A stretch of 64,000 nt of DNA from Gloeocapsa sp. PCC 7428 (GCF_000317555.1 NC_019745.1:4650001-4714000); one strand, 5' to 3'. Positions 1 through 9,343 are shown, counted from the first letter of the stretch. The notes: generated by a model from the sequence alone, not told the origin. Program-made: numbers and translations.

Positions 1-117
1 GATAACTCGCTTGTTTTCTCCAACTAAGTAGTATATTTTTTTTAAACTATGATTATCATCTAAACTCTCTATAGTGATATTTTCAGCGGCAGGATAGTTT
101 TTATGACTGAGATTCAT
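1..117 (-). CDS. Probable SAM-dependent methyltransferase, N-terminal 39 residues only (cut by window edge)
   Basis: An open frame starts at ATG 117 on the minus strand and runs out of the window without a stop. The last visible residues, KKIYYLVGENKRVI, resemble the beta1 strand and motif I lead-in of class I SAM methyltransferases, where a GxGxG segment would follow just outside the window. It lies 13 bp downstream of the Wzt-like gene on the same strand, so it probably belongs to the same polysaccharide operon, where sugar methyltransferases are common. The methyltransferase reading is inference from a short fragment; another glycan-modifying enzyme is possible. Confidence 0.45.
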   Translation of the reverse strand, partial: MNLSHKNYPAAENITIESLDDNHSLKKIYYLVGENKRVI

Positions 118-130
118 ACATTTTTCATGC

Positions 131-1483
131 CTATACTTGCACGGCGGACACGTTAGAGAAATTGCGGCTTACTTCAACTGACATCGGTAAATCGACTAAC
201 GCATGAATATTTTTACCCGTATCTGGGGGTAACACTTGAAAAACGAGGGCATTGTCGATCCAATCAAAAGTAACCGAAGTATAATCCTCTGAACCGGCAA
301 CGGTCACACTGTAAGACACAGGTCTTAATGGTAGTTTAAATTTAAATTGCACGGTGAGTTTCTCGCCTGGAGATAACTTGCCAATTTGGAGATTTTCCTC
401 CCACGTGTTACTGCCAATAATTTCGTTACCATTCTTATCGCACACAAAAAAGCCGACGATACATCCTTGCAACGGCTCATAAACTGCCAAATCGATGAGC
501 AGCGTTACCTCTTCATTAAAGTTAAAAACTAAATTGTCTCTAGAATATTCTCCTAAAGAGTTTAAAATTTTCACATCTTGAATTAAAGCCTTACGATTTC
601 CTCGTCTATGCGGCTTGCCGTTGTTGCCGTTACGATTGGCGATGCTGCGAGTAAATTCGGGTGGGTCGCTTGAAATGCGATCGCTCATATCAAAAGCACC
701 ATGGCTTTCTAGCGGTGTTGGTTGTTCAGTATCATTAAGTAATCCTAGTTCTTCTCTGGTGACAAGTTTCATGTACTCGATAATCACGGCATTTGGCGAA
801 CCTGTCGTGTAAATTCTGCCTTCATGCAGCATCACGGCGGAGTTACACAACGTTTTGACTGCACCTGAATCGTGCGAAACAAACAGCGTTGTTACGCCAG
901 AATCCATTAAAGCGCGCATCCGGCGCATACAGCGATGCTGAAAGACAACATCACCAACTGCTAAAGCTTCGTCTACAATGAGAACCTCTGGATAAACATT
1001 AACTGCAACCGCGAAGGCTAAGCGAACGAACATTCCACTAGAGTAAGTTTTGACAGGTTGATCGATAAAATCTCCAATATCAGCAAACCCAGCAATTTCG
1101 TCAAATTTTGCTTCAATTTCTTGATGGTTCAAACCTAACAAGCGCCCATTAAAAAAGACATTCTGTCGTCCAGTAAATTCTGGATTGAAGCCACTTCCCA
1201 GTTCTAAAAGTGCCGAAATCCGCCCGTTAACGGTAACTTGACCAGTAGTCGGTTGTAAAGTTCCAGCAAGAATCTGAAGCAATGTACTTTTTCCCGAACC
1301 ATTGCGCCCCACAACGCCCAATGTTTGCCCTTTGGGTACTTCCAAGTTGATATCGCGTAATGCCCAAAATTCATCAGCCGAACTTTGATGAGGAAGCAAG
1401 ATTTCCTTCAAACGATCGACTGGGCGTGCGTACCGTTTAAAGCATTTGGAGACATTATTTAGCGAAATTACGATTTCACCCAT
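131..1483 (-). CDS. wzt: Wzt-type ABC transporter ATP-binding protein for polysaccharide export
   Basis: This is the ATPase of an ABC-2 exporter that moves lipid-linked O-antigen or capsular polysaccharide across the inner membrane. It shows Walker A GRNGSGKST, signature YSSGMFVRLAF and Walker B VLIVDEALAVGD within about the first 230 residues. A C-terminal beta-rich extension of roughly 150 residues (about 290-440) fits the Wzt carbohydrate-binding domain that recognises the finished glycan. I start it at ATG 1483 (MGEIVISL), because the eight upstream in-frame residues require a TTG start. The partner permease lies immediately upstream, with 63 bp between them. The 450-residue length is normal for Wzt proteins with the C-terminal domain. 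Confidence 0.88.
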   Translation of the reverse strand: MGEIVISLNNVSKCFKRYARPVDRLKEILLPHQSSADEFWALRDINLEVPKGQTLGVVGRNGSGKSTLLQILAGTLQPTTGQVTVNGRISALLELGSGFNPEFTGRQNVFFNGRLLGLNHQEIEAKFDEIAGFADIGDFIDQPVKTYSSGMFVRLAFAVAVNVYPEVLIVDEALAVGDVVFQHRCMRRMRALMDSGVTTLFVSHDSGAVKTLCNSAVMLHEGRIYTTGSPNAVIIEYMKLVTREELGLLNDTEQPTPLESHGAFDMSDRISSDPPEFTRSIANRNGNNGKPHRRGNRKALIQDVKILNSLGEYSRDNLVFNFNEEVTLLIDLAVYEPLQGCIVGFFVCDKNGNEIIGSNTWEENLQIGKLSPGEKLTVQFKFKLPLRPVSYSVTVAGSEDYTSVTFDWIDNALVFQVLPPDTGKNIHALVDLPMSVEVSRNFSNVSAVQV

Positions 1484-1546
1484 GATATTTATGCCGAAAA
1501 ATGGCAACGAAAACAGTCAATGACGATTGTGTTTGTTTCCAGGATA

Positions 1547-2401
1547 TTAGAGAACATCAGCAAATGCTGGGCGGAGTCGCCGATAGACAGTGAAGCCCAA
1601 ACAAAAGACGACAAAAGACGCGATCGCCGCTACGCTTAATTCGCCTCCGTGTCTTAATTCTCCGACTAAAACCAAGTCGCGATAAACTTCGACGATCGCA
1701 GTCATCGGATTTAGCCAAAAAATCCATCCGCGCCACGCTTCGGGAATCAACGATGCTGGATAGATAATCGGCGTAGCATAAAACCACACGTTGATTAAAA
1801 GTCCGAGAGTTTGCGGTACGTCTCTCAAAAAAACCGTTAAACCAGCCGCAAGATATCCTAAACCAGCAGTGAGTAATAACTGTGGTATCCAAACAATCGG
1901 CAATAGCCAAAGCGTACTATGAACGACTTGTGATGCGATTCCCACTAATAAAATTAAAACAATGAGTCCCAGTGAGCTTTCGATAAAAGCCGAACAAATT
2001 GGTACTAAAGGTAATAGTGATAAAGGAAAGACAACTTTTTTAACTAAGTTCTGCTGCGCGATTACCGAGGTAGCAGCCGGAAAAAAACCATTGAGGAAAG
2101 CTGTCCAAGGTAATAACCCCGCAAACAACCACAAACCAAAAGTAATATTATTCTCAGGCAAGCCTCGGACACTCAGCCTAACACGCAGCACAATTGAGAA
2201 AACGTATGTATATATAAGTAACTGCGATAATTGATTTAACAAAGGCCACAAATTGCCTAAAATAGAACCTTTGTATTTCGCATCGAGATCTCGCTGGACA
2301 AGCGATCGCAGTAAGTCTAACTTTGCCCACCATTGCTTACTAACTGAGAATAAGCTTCTAGCGCCCGCTTTTCGGACAACGCCTTTGATTGTTTGTCGCA
2401 A
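1547..2401 (-). CDS. wzm: ABC-2 type polysaccharide export permease (Wzm-like)
   Basis: The protein has 284 residues and about six hydrophobic segments, the size and topology of Wzm/TagG-type ABC-2 permeases. The cytosolic N-terminus with LVQRDLDAKYKGSILGNLW is the amphipathic stretch typical of this family, and YATPIIYPASLIPE near residue 205 is a characteristic periplasmic/TM motif. It pairs with the Wzt-like ATPase downstream. The only start that gives a full-length protein is TTG at 2401. A GAGGA ribosome-binding site lies about 8 nt upstream and an in-frame TGA just upstream, so the start is atypical but well placed. Confidence 0.88.
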   Translation of the reverse strand: MRQTIKGVVRKAGARSLFSVSKQWWAKLDLLRSLVQRDLDAKYKGSILGNLWPLLNQLSQLLIYTYVFSIVLRVRLSVRGLPENNITFGLWLFAGLLPWTAFLNGFFPAATSVIAQQNLVKKVVFPLSLLPLVPICSAFIESSLGLIVLILLVGIASQVVHSTLWLLPIVWIPQLLLTAGLGYLAAGLTVFLRDVPQTLGLLINVWFYATPIIYPASLIPEAWRGWIFWLNPMTAIVEVYRDLVLVGELRHGGELSVAAIASFVVFCLGFTVYRRLRPAFADVL

Positions 2402-2788
2402 TTTTCACATCCTCGCCCACTACCGACACACCGTATTTGACACTAGGCTATCGAGCCATGTTTTGAAACGATTTTGCTTTAGCTTACCTCTTATCCTAAA
2501 TAAATCAGGTAGTTCGCTTAGGTGCTACTAAGCACAAGATTGTATCGGAAATTTTCGATAACGCAATAGTTAGTTAAGATATCTAGCACATGAGAAGGGG
2601 TCATACCGTTTCACTTTTATGGACAGTAGAGGGGCAGAGGGGCAGAGGCGATTGTCTATTCATCCATAAGTATTTCTCTAAGTTGTGACTCTTTTAGAGT
2701 AAAAATCATCAAAATCTAGCGATGAACAGCGCTTGTCACCTAAGTTTCCGCTACACTGAGTCATGGTTCACTTGCGTTGTAAGTTGGA
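2402..2788. other. Intergenic region with a short GGGGCAGA repeat
   Basis: This 387-bp region separates the divergent wzm and petP genes and must hold both promoters. Near 2628-2650 lies a GAGGGGCAGAGGGGCAGAGG tract, a member of the CCTCTGC repeat family that recurs near 60730-60760 and 61971-61990. I see no convincing gene or RNA in it. Confidence 0.6.
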
Positions 2789-2983
2789 ATGGAAATCGGA
2801 CAACAAGTTAAGGTCTGCCGTTTAAGAGATCGAGTATCACCGCTGATTGTCAAACGTTTAGGCAAAATTGGTACGGTTAAAGGCTTCAAAATGCTTGATG
2901 GAAGTAACGTTGGTGTCGTCGTTCAATTTGAAGACCAGTTTGCGACTTGGTTTTTTGAAGACGAACTCAAAGTTATGCAGTAG
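2789..2983 (+). CDS. petP: Cytochrome b6f complex subunit PetP (DUF2862)
   Basis: The protein has 64 residues, is soluble and SH3-like, with the pattern VKVCRLRDRVSP, then GKIGTVKGFKMLDGS and a closing TWFFEDELK. This matches the DUF2862 family, whose Synechocystis member Ssr2998 was identified as the b6f subunit PetP, found in cyanobacteria and red algae. PetP sits on the cytoplasmic face of the b6f complex and affects electron transport. It lies upstream of the Get3-like ATPase and chlG on the same strand, with 84 bp before the next gene. The function is from family knowledge; the family match is strong for such a short protein. Confidence 0.8.
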   Translation: MEIGQQVKVCRLRDRVSPLIVKRLGKIGTVKGFKMLDGSNVGVVVQFEDQFATWFFEDELKVMQ

Positions 2984-3067
2984 GGGTGATACTGGGGGTA
3001 GCTGTCCCTAGCTATACATAACTAAAAGTTAACCCCCTCAAAGAAAAACTGCTAAGGAAACATTGTA

Positions 3068-4171
3068 ATGGCGCTGATACTGACCTTTTTAGGCAAAAGT
3101 GGCAGCGATCGCCAAAAGATTGCGATCGCTGCTGCCAAAAAATTCGCAACCGAAGGAAAACGCGTCCTCTTAGCCGGACGAGATACCGGACCTGGGTTGA
3201 GTTTACTTCTCAATGCCTCGATGAGTTCAACACCGCAGCAAGTATCTCCCAATCTCGAAGCGGTGCAGCTTAAAACCTCTAGCTTGCTAGAACGTAGCTG
3301 GGAAGAGGTCAAAAAACTCGAGGCGCAATACCTGCGGACACCGATCCTCAAAGATGTCTACGGGCAAGAATTGCCCGTCTTACCAGGAATGGACAGCGCT
3401 TTGGAACTCAATGCGTTGCGCGAATACGATGCTAGCGGCAAATACGACGTTATCATCTACGACAGCAGTGGCGACTCGACCACGCTGCGGATGCTAGGAA
3501 TGGCAGAAAGCTTGAGTTGGTATGTACGACGTTTTCGGCAATTATTTACGAATTCTGATTTGGGTAAAGCGATCGCGGACTCGCCGTTTATTCAACCGTT
3601 GATTAGCAGTTTTTTCAACGTCAACTGGACAGCAGATAACTTTGCGCAACCTACCAACCAAATTAATAACATCCTCGACCAGGGTAAAGCCGCGCTTGCT
3701 GACCCGAAGCGCGTTGCGGCGTTTTTGGTAACAACGAATGACCCGCTAGACATTACAAATGTGCGTTATTTGTGGGGTAGCGCGCAACAAATTGGTTTAA
3801 TTGTGGGTGGCGTTATACTGCATTCGGCGGATACGACGCTTGCGAGTTTATCAAATGAATTTGACCCCTTACCTGTTACGGTTGTCACTGGTAGCACTTT
3901 TGATGACGAGCAACTGATGAACGCCTTGCCAGATTTTGCACAGCAGGCGCAGCAAGCTCCTAAACCAATCGAAATTGACGTTGCTACTGGTCAAGTCCGC
4001 CTATTTTTGCCTGGCTTTGATAAAAAACAAGTCAAACTGACACAATCAGGACCAGAAGTTACCGTAGAAGCAGGCGATCAGCGGCGGAATATCTTTCTAC
4101 CTCCTGGTTTGAGTGGCAAACAAATTGCTGGTGCCAAATTTCAAAACAACTATTTGACAATATCTTTCTAG
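3068..4171 (+). CDS. Get3/ArsA-like ATPase with C-terminal HSP20-like domain
   Basis: The protein has 367 residues. The N-terminus MALILTFLGKSGSDRQ occupies the place of the deviant Walker A loop (GKGGVGKT in ArsA/Get3/MinD proteins). Here both the second lysine and the terminal Thr/Ser are missing, so ATP hydrolysis may be altered or lost. The last 65 or so residues (about 300-367, from IEIDVATGQVRLFLPGF) form a beta-rich HSP20-like module known from cyanobacterial and plant ArsA-family proteins. Only 20 bp separate it from chlG, so the two are probably co-transcribed. A role in membrane-protein targeting or pigment-protein assembly is inferred from this linkage and is not shown. Confidence 0.8.
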   Translation: MALILTFLGKSGSDRQKIAIAAAKKFATEGKRVLLAGRDTGPGLSLLLNASMSSTPQQVSPNLEAVQLKTSSLLERSWEEVKKLEAQYLRTPILKDVYGQELPVLPGMDSALELNALREYDASGKYDVIIYDSSGDSTTLRMLGMAESLSWYVRRFRQLFTNSDLGKAIADSPFIQPLISSFFNVNWTADNFAQPTNQINNILDQGKAALADPKRVAAFLVTTNDPLDITNVRYLWGSAQQIGLIVGGVILHSADTTLASLSNEFDPLPVTVVTGSTFDDEQLMNALPDFAQQAQQAPKPIEIDVATGQVRLFLPGFDKKQVKLTQSGPEVTVEAGDQRRNIFLPPGLSGKQIAGAKFQNNYLTISF

Positions 4172-4191
4172 AAGCTGTCAAGTAAATTATT

Positions 4192-5250
4192 ATGTCTAAC
4201 TCAACTCCTCCACCGTTTCAGCCTGCTGATGAGGCACTCAACAAAACTCCAGATGCTGTAGATATTAATCCTAGTACCGCAGCACCGATCGCACCCGCTA
4301 ATCGTAGCGCCAAAACACGGCAACTACTAGGGATGAAAGGTGCAGCGCCAGGAGAAACATCGATTTGGAAAATCCGCTTGCAACTGATGAAGCCGATTAC
4401 TTGGATTCCCCTAATTTGGGGTGTCGTTTGTGGCGCGGCTTCGTCGGGAGAATATACCTGGACGTTAGAAAATGTCTTGAAAGCAGCAACGTGTATGTTA
4501 CTCGCAGGACCTTTACTGACGGGTTACACGCAAACACTCAATGATTTTTACGATCGCGAAATTGACGCGATTAACGAACCCTATCGCCCGATTCCTTCAG
4601 GGGCAATATCTGTTCCGCAAGTTGTGAGTCAAATCTTGCTATTACTCGCTGCGGGAATTGGCTTAGCGTTTGTTCTCGATCGCTGGGTTGGTCACGACTT
4701 CCCGACAATTACGCTGCTAGCGCTGGGCGGTGCGTTCTTAGCGTATATCTATTCCGCACCACCGTTGAAACTCAAACGCAATGGTTGGCTAGGTAATTAT
4801 GCCTTAGGTGCTAGCTACATTGCTTTACCTTGGTGGACAGGTCATGCGTTGTTTGGGGATTTGAATTGGACGATCGCGATTCTTACCTTGATTTACAGCA
4901 TGGCTGGCTTGGGAATTGCGGTCGTGAATGACTTCAAGAGTGTCGAAGGCGATCGCCAGTTGGGACTCAAGTCGCTTCCTGTGATGTTTGGCGTCAACAC
5001 CGCCGCGTGGATTTGTGTCGCGATGATTGATTTATTCCAAGCAGGAATTGCTGCTTATTTAATTGGCATTGGCGAAAATCTTTACGGCGCAATTCTACTA
5101 CTGTTGTTGATTCCGCAGATCACGTTTCAGGATATGTACTTCTTGCGCGATCCGATCCAAAATGACGTTAAATATCAAGCCAGCGCGCAACCCTTTCTTG
5201 TTCTAGGAATGCTTGTAGCTGGGTTAGCGTTAGGTCATGCTGGGGTGTAG
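4192..5250 (+). CDS. chlG: Chlorophyll synthase ChlG
   Basis: This UbiA-superfamily membrane prenyltransferase esterifies chlorophyllide with geranylgeranyl or phytyl diphosphate in the last step of chlorophyll a synthesis. The protein has 352 residues. It carries the first Asp-rich motif NDFYDREIDAINEPYRPIPS and the second NDFKSVEGDRQLGLKSLP, with about eight or nine membrane segments. The roughly 60-residue hydrophilic N-terminal extension is usual for cyanobacterial ChlG. It follows the Get3-like gene by 20 bp. A GGTCAGAGGTCAG repeat begins right after its stop codon. Confidence 0.96.
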   Translation: MSNSTPPPFQPADEALNKTPDAVDINPSTAAPIAPANRSAKTRQLLGMKGAAPGETSIWKIRLQLMKPITWIPLIWGVVCGAASSGEYTWTLENVLKAATCMLLAGPLLTGYTQTLNDFYDREIDAINEPYRPIPSGAISVPQVVSQILLLLAAGIGLAFVLDRWVGHDFPTITLLALGGAFLAYIYSAPPLKLKRNGWLGNYALGASYIALPWWTGHALFGDLNWTIAILTLIYSMAGLGIAVVNDFKSVEGDRQLGLKSLPVMFGVNTAAWICVAMIDLFQAGIAAYLIGIGENLYGAILLLLLIPQITFQDMYFLRDPIQNDVKYQASAQPFLVLGMLVAGLALGHAGV

Positions 5251-5452
5251 AAGAAGGGGTCAGAGGTCAGAGGTCAGGGAATTTTTAGCCCTCTGACTGA
5301 AGTCGGGGCTACCTTAAGTACAAACTTTTATGAGTAAGTCTACTCATAAAGTTCTAATGATGAATTATAGTCAGGGTAATTATAAAGGCTCACAACGGTT
5401 GAACTAACTACAATCTAGCCGCCCCTCTGATCCCTGACCTCTGACCTCTGTT
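5251..5452. repeat. Intergenic repeat cluster (GGTCAGAGGTCAG inverted pair and GACTGAAGTC unit)
   Basis: Between two convergent genes lie GGGGTCAGAGGTCAGAGGTC (about 5256-5276) and an inverted counterpart, CCTGACCTCTGACCTCTG (about 5434-5451). A GACTGAAGTCGGGGCTACC unit lies near 5295-5313, and a TTATGAGTAAGTCTACTCATAA palindrome near 5329-5350. The outer inverted copies could fold on each other in a transcript running in either direction. These units recur at many other gaps in this window. Confidence 0.65.
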
Positions 5453-5692
5453 CTAATCTTCGTGACGTAACTGCCATGCAGCACCAAATGCTGCACCTGC
5501 ACCTGCAATAAAGCCAGTACTGATTCCTTGTAGCGTATTTGTTATAGGATCTTGAGTTAAACACTCAGTTGTGACCTGAGACGCTTTTAAACACTGTTTG
5601 CTTTCTGCCCAACTTGCAGTTCCTCCCAAAATGACTCCTGATGCACTGCAAGAAACAATTAGTAATACAAGGCGCTTGACTTTTCTATCCAT
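5453..5692 (-). CDS. Small secreted or membrane-anchored protein of unknown function
   Basis: The protein has 79 residues. It starts MDRKVKRLVLLIVSCSASG, a signal peptide or membrane anchor with a possible signal peptidase site after ASWA near residue 29. A short Cys-containing stretch follows, then a Gly/Ala-rich segment, TGFIAGAGAAFGAAW, resembling a glycine-zipper transmembrane helix. I do not recognise the family. It lies 65 bp from the sppA stop on the same strand, downstream of sppA, so it could be a late member of that transcript. Confidence 0.5.
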   Translation of the reverse strand: MDRKVKRLVLLIVSCSASGVILGGTASWAESKQCLKASQVTTECLTQDPITNTLQGISTGFIAGAGAAFGAAWQLRHED

Positions 5693-5757
5693 AGATAGAT
5701 GCTAAAAGTAATAAATTGTTGTAACTTCTCCTTAATTTACCACTGAAATTTGTAATT

Positions 5758-7596
5758 TCAATCTATTTCTAAATCAAAAAGTAAGCGAGCGTAGACATTC
5801 AAAGGATCGTTTATCGCGTGTAAGACGGCAATTTCTGCTTGAAGTTTCTGTAATTCAGATTCCAGCGGCACTGGAAGCGATCGCTCAAGCGGATAATCTT
5901 GCACCATGAGGCGAATTGGGCTGGCTAGCTGTGCCAAGAGTCTGGCTTCAAAAGTTCGTACTTCAGGATACTCTTGCAATTGCCAATCGTCGCCTAGCTT
6001 GGCTTGCGCGGCTGCGTACTGAATTGCAGTATCAATTCCACCGATTTCATCAACTAAGCCAATTTCTTTCGCGGCGACACCTGACCAAACTCGTCCTTGA
6101 GCTATTTCTGCGACTTTTGGTAACGGGAGTTTGCGGGCTTCGGCGACTCGATTAAGGAATATATCATATAATCGTTCGGCTGTGCGTTGCGATCGCGTGA
6201 GTTCTGGCGGTGATAGCGGACGCGCGATTGTTTGGCTATCAGCGTAGCGACCTGTTTTGACGCTATCCCAAGTAATACCATTGTCGTTAGCTAGCTGTTG
6301 GATATTAAAGCGCAGTCCAAAGACACCGATAGAACCTGTGACAGTGTTCGGTTCGGCAAAGATGCGGTTAGCATCCGTCGCAATCCAGTAACCGCCAGAA
6401 GCTGCATAATCACCCATCGAGACGACAACAGGTTTAACTTGGCGTGTTAGCTGCAATTCGCGCTGAATTTCCTCAGAAGCTGTTGCGCTTCCACCACGAC
6501 TGTTTACCCGTAAGACAACAGCTTTGACTTGATTATCTTGACGCAGCGTGCGGATAATTCGGGCAAAGCGATCGCTTCCCACTTGTCCGGCGCTTCCTTG
6601 TCCATCAACAATCGCTCCTTCAGCATAAACAACCGCAATTTTGTTGCGCGAGTTGCGTGTGGTGCGCGTTTTCTCATCTAACTGCGCATAACTTGGTAAG
6701 CTGATTTGCCGAAACGTGCGGCTTTCTTGCGATTCCCCAGTTAATTGCTTTAATCGCTGTAAAACTTCATCAAAATAGCCAATTTGATCGACTAAACCAC
6801 TTTTTTGCGCTTCATCGGGTAACAAAATACCTTGATTATCGGCGATCGCTTGCAGTTGTGATTTACTTACATTACGGCTGTTACTCACTGCATTTAGCCA
6901 TTCTGTCCATAGATCGCTTAATAGGCGCTGTAATTGTTCGCGGTTTTCGGGGCTTAACTGCGATCGCGTAAATGGTTCAACCGATCCCTTAAATCTACCC
7001 ACCCGAATGACTTGAACGCCAACACCATACTTCTCTAAAGCCCCAGCAAAGAAGACAGGTTGATTGCTCAATCCGCTGAGTTCCATCGCCCCCAAAGGAT
7101 TCACAATGACTGTATTCGCGACCGAACTGAGGTAATAGTCTTTTTGTCGCCAGTCTGTATTGTAAGCAACAATTGTTTTTCCCGATGCACGGAAACGTTC
7201 TAGCGCTTGACGCACTTCTTTAAGCGTCGCAAAGCCAGCACTACTACTTGCTGTGGTACTGCGACTGCCATCAAGATACACGCCAACGATCCGACTATCT
7301 TGCTGCGCTTTTTCTAAAACATCCAGCACTGTGCGTAAACTAACGCGATTGCTTTCTTCACTGGATAACGCGCGTTGTAAAATTGCACCAGGACTTGAAT
7401 TTGGTGGCGCGTCGGTAATATTTAAAGATAAATCAAAAACAAGGACAGATTGCTCTTTGAGTTGTGGTCCAGTATCTCGCGATGCGACTGCCACAAGTAA
7501 CAACAGCAACCCACCAGTACCGATACCAACAAAGATTAATAATCCTAATATGGTTCCTACGATACTGGCAAAGGTTTGTTTAAAAAAGTTACGCAT
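5758..7596 (-). CDS. sppA: Signal peptide peptidase SppA, 67K type
   Basis: This membrane-bound serine protease (family S49) degrades cleaved signal peptides; in cyanobacteria it is linked to acclimation of the photosynthetic apparatus. The tandem S49 repeats of the long form are visible. The N-terminal repeat holds the catalytic lysine in RVGRFKGSVEPF, and the C-terminal repeat the nucleophile serine in MGDYAASGGYW. An N-terminal membrane helix (IVGTILGLLIFVGIGTGGLL) follows the start MRNFFKQTF. I place the start at ATG 7596 (612 residues). The frame stays open 25 residues upstream, but that stretch is repeat-derived intergenic DNA containing a GGTCAGGGAT unit. Confidence 0.92.
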   Translation of the reverse strand: MRNFFKQTFASIVGTILGLLIFVGIGTGGLLLLLVAVASRDTGPQLKEQSVLVFDLSLNITDAPPNSSPGAILQRALSSEESNRVSLRTVLDVLEKAQQDSRIVGVYLDGSRSTTASSSAGFATLKEVRQALERFRASGKTIVAYNTDWRQKDYYLSSVANTVIVNPLGAMELSGLSNQPVFFAGALEKYGVGVQVIRVGRFKGSVEPFTRSQLSPENREQLQRLLSDLWTEWLNAVSNSRNVSKSQLQAIADNQGILLPDEAQKSGLVDQIGYFDEVLQRLKQLTGESQESRTFRQISLPSYAQLDEKTRTTRNSRNKIAVVYAEGAIVDGQGSAGQVGSDRFARIIRTLRQDNQVKAVVLRVNSRGGSATASEEIQRELQLTRQVKPVVVSMGDYAASGGYWIATDANRIFAEPNTVTGSIGVFGLRFNIQQLANDNGITWDSVKTGRYADSQTIARPLSPPELTRSQRTAERLYDIFLNRVAEARKLPLPKVAEIAQGRVWSGVAAKEIGLVDEIGGIDTAIQYAAAQAKLGDDWQLQEYPEVRTFEARLLAQLASPIRLMVQDYPLERSLPVPLESELQKLQAEIAVLHAINDPLNVYARLLFDLEID

Positions 7597-7751
7597 TAAA
7601 GAGGGGTCAGGGATAGAGAAAAACCTGAATCTAAACAGGTTGGATACTTTATTGAGTACACACCCTAGCAAAGACCGAGTTTATTTTAACGAAGAAATTG
7701 GGAATTAGGGTGATTTTCCGATCTCGGTCTGATCCCCGACCTCTCTTAAGT

Positions 7752-9014
7752 TTAGCTCCTATCTGACTCTTGTTGCGGCGCTTGAGCGGTTTTTAGCGCT
7801 TCTACAAGCTTCGTTAAAGCATATTCCAACTCAAAGCCAGGATCGCTTGCTACCCAGCCATCGGGTGTTAAATGCCGCGTTTCAAAGTGTAAATGCGGAC
7901 CTGTAGAATTTCCTGTGCTTCCGACAAGTCCGATCACGGTTCCTTGTTTGACGCGTTCGCCTGGTTGGACGAAGATTTCGGATAAGTGACCGTAGAGCGT
8001 TTGTTGTGGAATATCCCAAGGTGTTTTGTCAGAACTCTTTGTGGGTTTTTCATGTTCGAGGACAACGGTTAAACCGTAGCCGCCTAAAAAGTTAGCGATC
8101 GCAACACTTCCTGTATACGCAGCTAAGACGGGTGTTCCTGTGGGCGCGCCTAAATCAGTTCCGGTATGGAAACGGCGATCGCCTGTAATCGGATGAATGC
8201 GCCAACCGAATAACGAGGTAATCGGCGCAGGGATCGTTAGCGGAAAGAGTAAACCCGTATTGCGAGTCCTCACTCCTTGCTGCTGCATCCGATTGTAGTA
8301 AGCTTGCGTGCTAGGCGAGACACTTTGATTCACAAGTGCGATCGCCTGTTGAATGTATGCTGGTGGTTCTTTGGCACCACTTTTTGTATAACTCGCGCTA
8401 CTACCACGCACTGGCGACACACTTGCAATTTGAGTGCTTTTCGGTATTTGTGTCAACGCGCTATGCGATCGCGGGTTACGGATGGCAACATTAGTGCGTT
8501 GAGGTGCAGTTTGACAAACACTTGCAGCACTTTGCCCGTTACGGACAACGGCGCGACATCCTGTAGAGCGTTCTGATAGCACAACCGCACTAGGCGGCTC
8601 ATAAGTTCTAGTCGCACCAATACTATAGCTTGTGGGGTCGATATGCGATCTACTGAAGTTTGGCGTAGAGTTAGCCGCATTTTGGCTAGTAGTTCGCGGT
8701 TTTTGTGCTGTGGGTGCAGTTGGTAGAATTGTCTGCGGGCGTTTTTGAGGAGTGGATGCGCGCGGAACCGCTGGAGTAGCAAGTTTTTGGCGTAATCTTT
8801 CTACTCTGGTTTGATGCGCATCTGCTGAATTGGTTGGGGAAGCGGTTGTATCTTCCTTGATAGGGACAACAATGCTATCGATACTTGCTTGTGCCGATGC
8901 TGGTTGGTGACTGAGGAGGCTAACTATACCAAGACAAGTCAAGCTTGGTAATAGCAGCGAACGCCGCCCAAAATAGGATGAAGGCGCGCTGGCGTTTTCG
9001 TTTCCCTGTTTCAT
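7752..9014 (-). CDS. Secreted M23 family (LytM/NlpD-type) metallopeptidase
   Basis: The protein has 420 residues. An N-terminal signal sequence ends near SHQPASAQA at about residue 43. About 200 residues of low-complexity Ser/Thr/Ala/Gln linker follow. The C-terminal peptidase M23 domain (about 265-400) has zinc and active-site motifs HTGTDLGAP (HxxxD) and GPHLHFE (HxH). Such enzymes cut peptidoglycan cross-links or activate amidases during division in the periplasm. It lies downstream of a divergent region shared with pgeF. Substrate specificity cannot be read from the sequence. Confidence 0.9.
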   Translation of the reverse strand: MKQGNENASAPSSYFGRRSLLLPSLTCLGIVSLLSHQPASAQASIDSIVVPIKEDTTASPTNSADAHQTRVERLRQKLATPAVPRASTPQKRPQTILPTAPTAQKPRTTSQNAANSTPNFSRSHIDPTSYSIGATRTYEPPSAVVLSERSTGCRAVVRNGQSAASVCQTAPQRTNVAIRNPRSHSALTQIPKSTQIASVSPVRGSSASYTKSGAKEPPAYIQQAIALVNQSVSPSTQAYYNRMQQQGVRTRNTGLLFPLTIPAPITSLFGWRIHPITGDRRFHTGTDLGAPTGTPVLAAYTGSVAIANFLGGYGLTVVLEHEKPTKSSDKTPWDIPQQTLYGHLSEIFVQPGERVKQGTVIGLVGSTGNSTGPHLHFETRHLTPDGWVASDPGFELEYALTKLVEALKTAQAPQQESDRS

Positions 9015-9343
9015 TCATTCCTCTCAGTTGCTGTTAGTTCGCCTTGGTGGAAAATTATACTGGTTTGTCTCGTGTCAGGAAAGAGGGTAAGGTGCAAAGT
9101 CGTGAGGCTGCGTTGTCTGTAGCTGTTAGAATGGCTTGAACTGTTGCTGATTTAAACTCATTTTGATGTTGGGTGATAGGTAATGGGTAATGGGTAATGG
9201 GGAGTTACTCGTTAAGAGTGTTGAGTTATAAGTTACTTTCTTCAATTCAAAACTCAAAATTCAAAACTTTTCTAACCCAATTACCAGTTACCAATGACCA
9301 GCCTTTCGGTTACGTTTATTTCCACCCATTCACTTTATTATCG
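9015..9343. repeat. Divergent intergenic region with GGTAATGGG and TTCAAAATTC repeats
   Basis: This 329-bp gap lies between the M23 peptidase and pgeF. It contains GATAGGTAATGGGTAATGGG (about 9175-9196), then CAAAACTCAAAATTCAAAAC (near 9246-9265) and CCAATTACCAGTTACCAATG (about 9279-9298). The last is an inverted version of the first, so the pair could form a long hairpin. An open frame runs through the repeats into pgeF, but it is repeat-encoded and I do not count it as coding. Confidence 0.6.

Noticed and set aside
9197-9343. N-terminal extension of the PgeF frame (49 codons)
   Set aside because: It is composed of GGTAATGGG and TTCAAAATTC intergenic repeats, and the conserved protein begins at ATG 9344.
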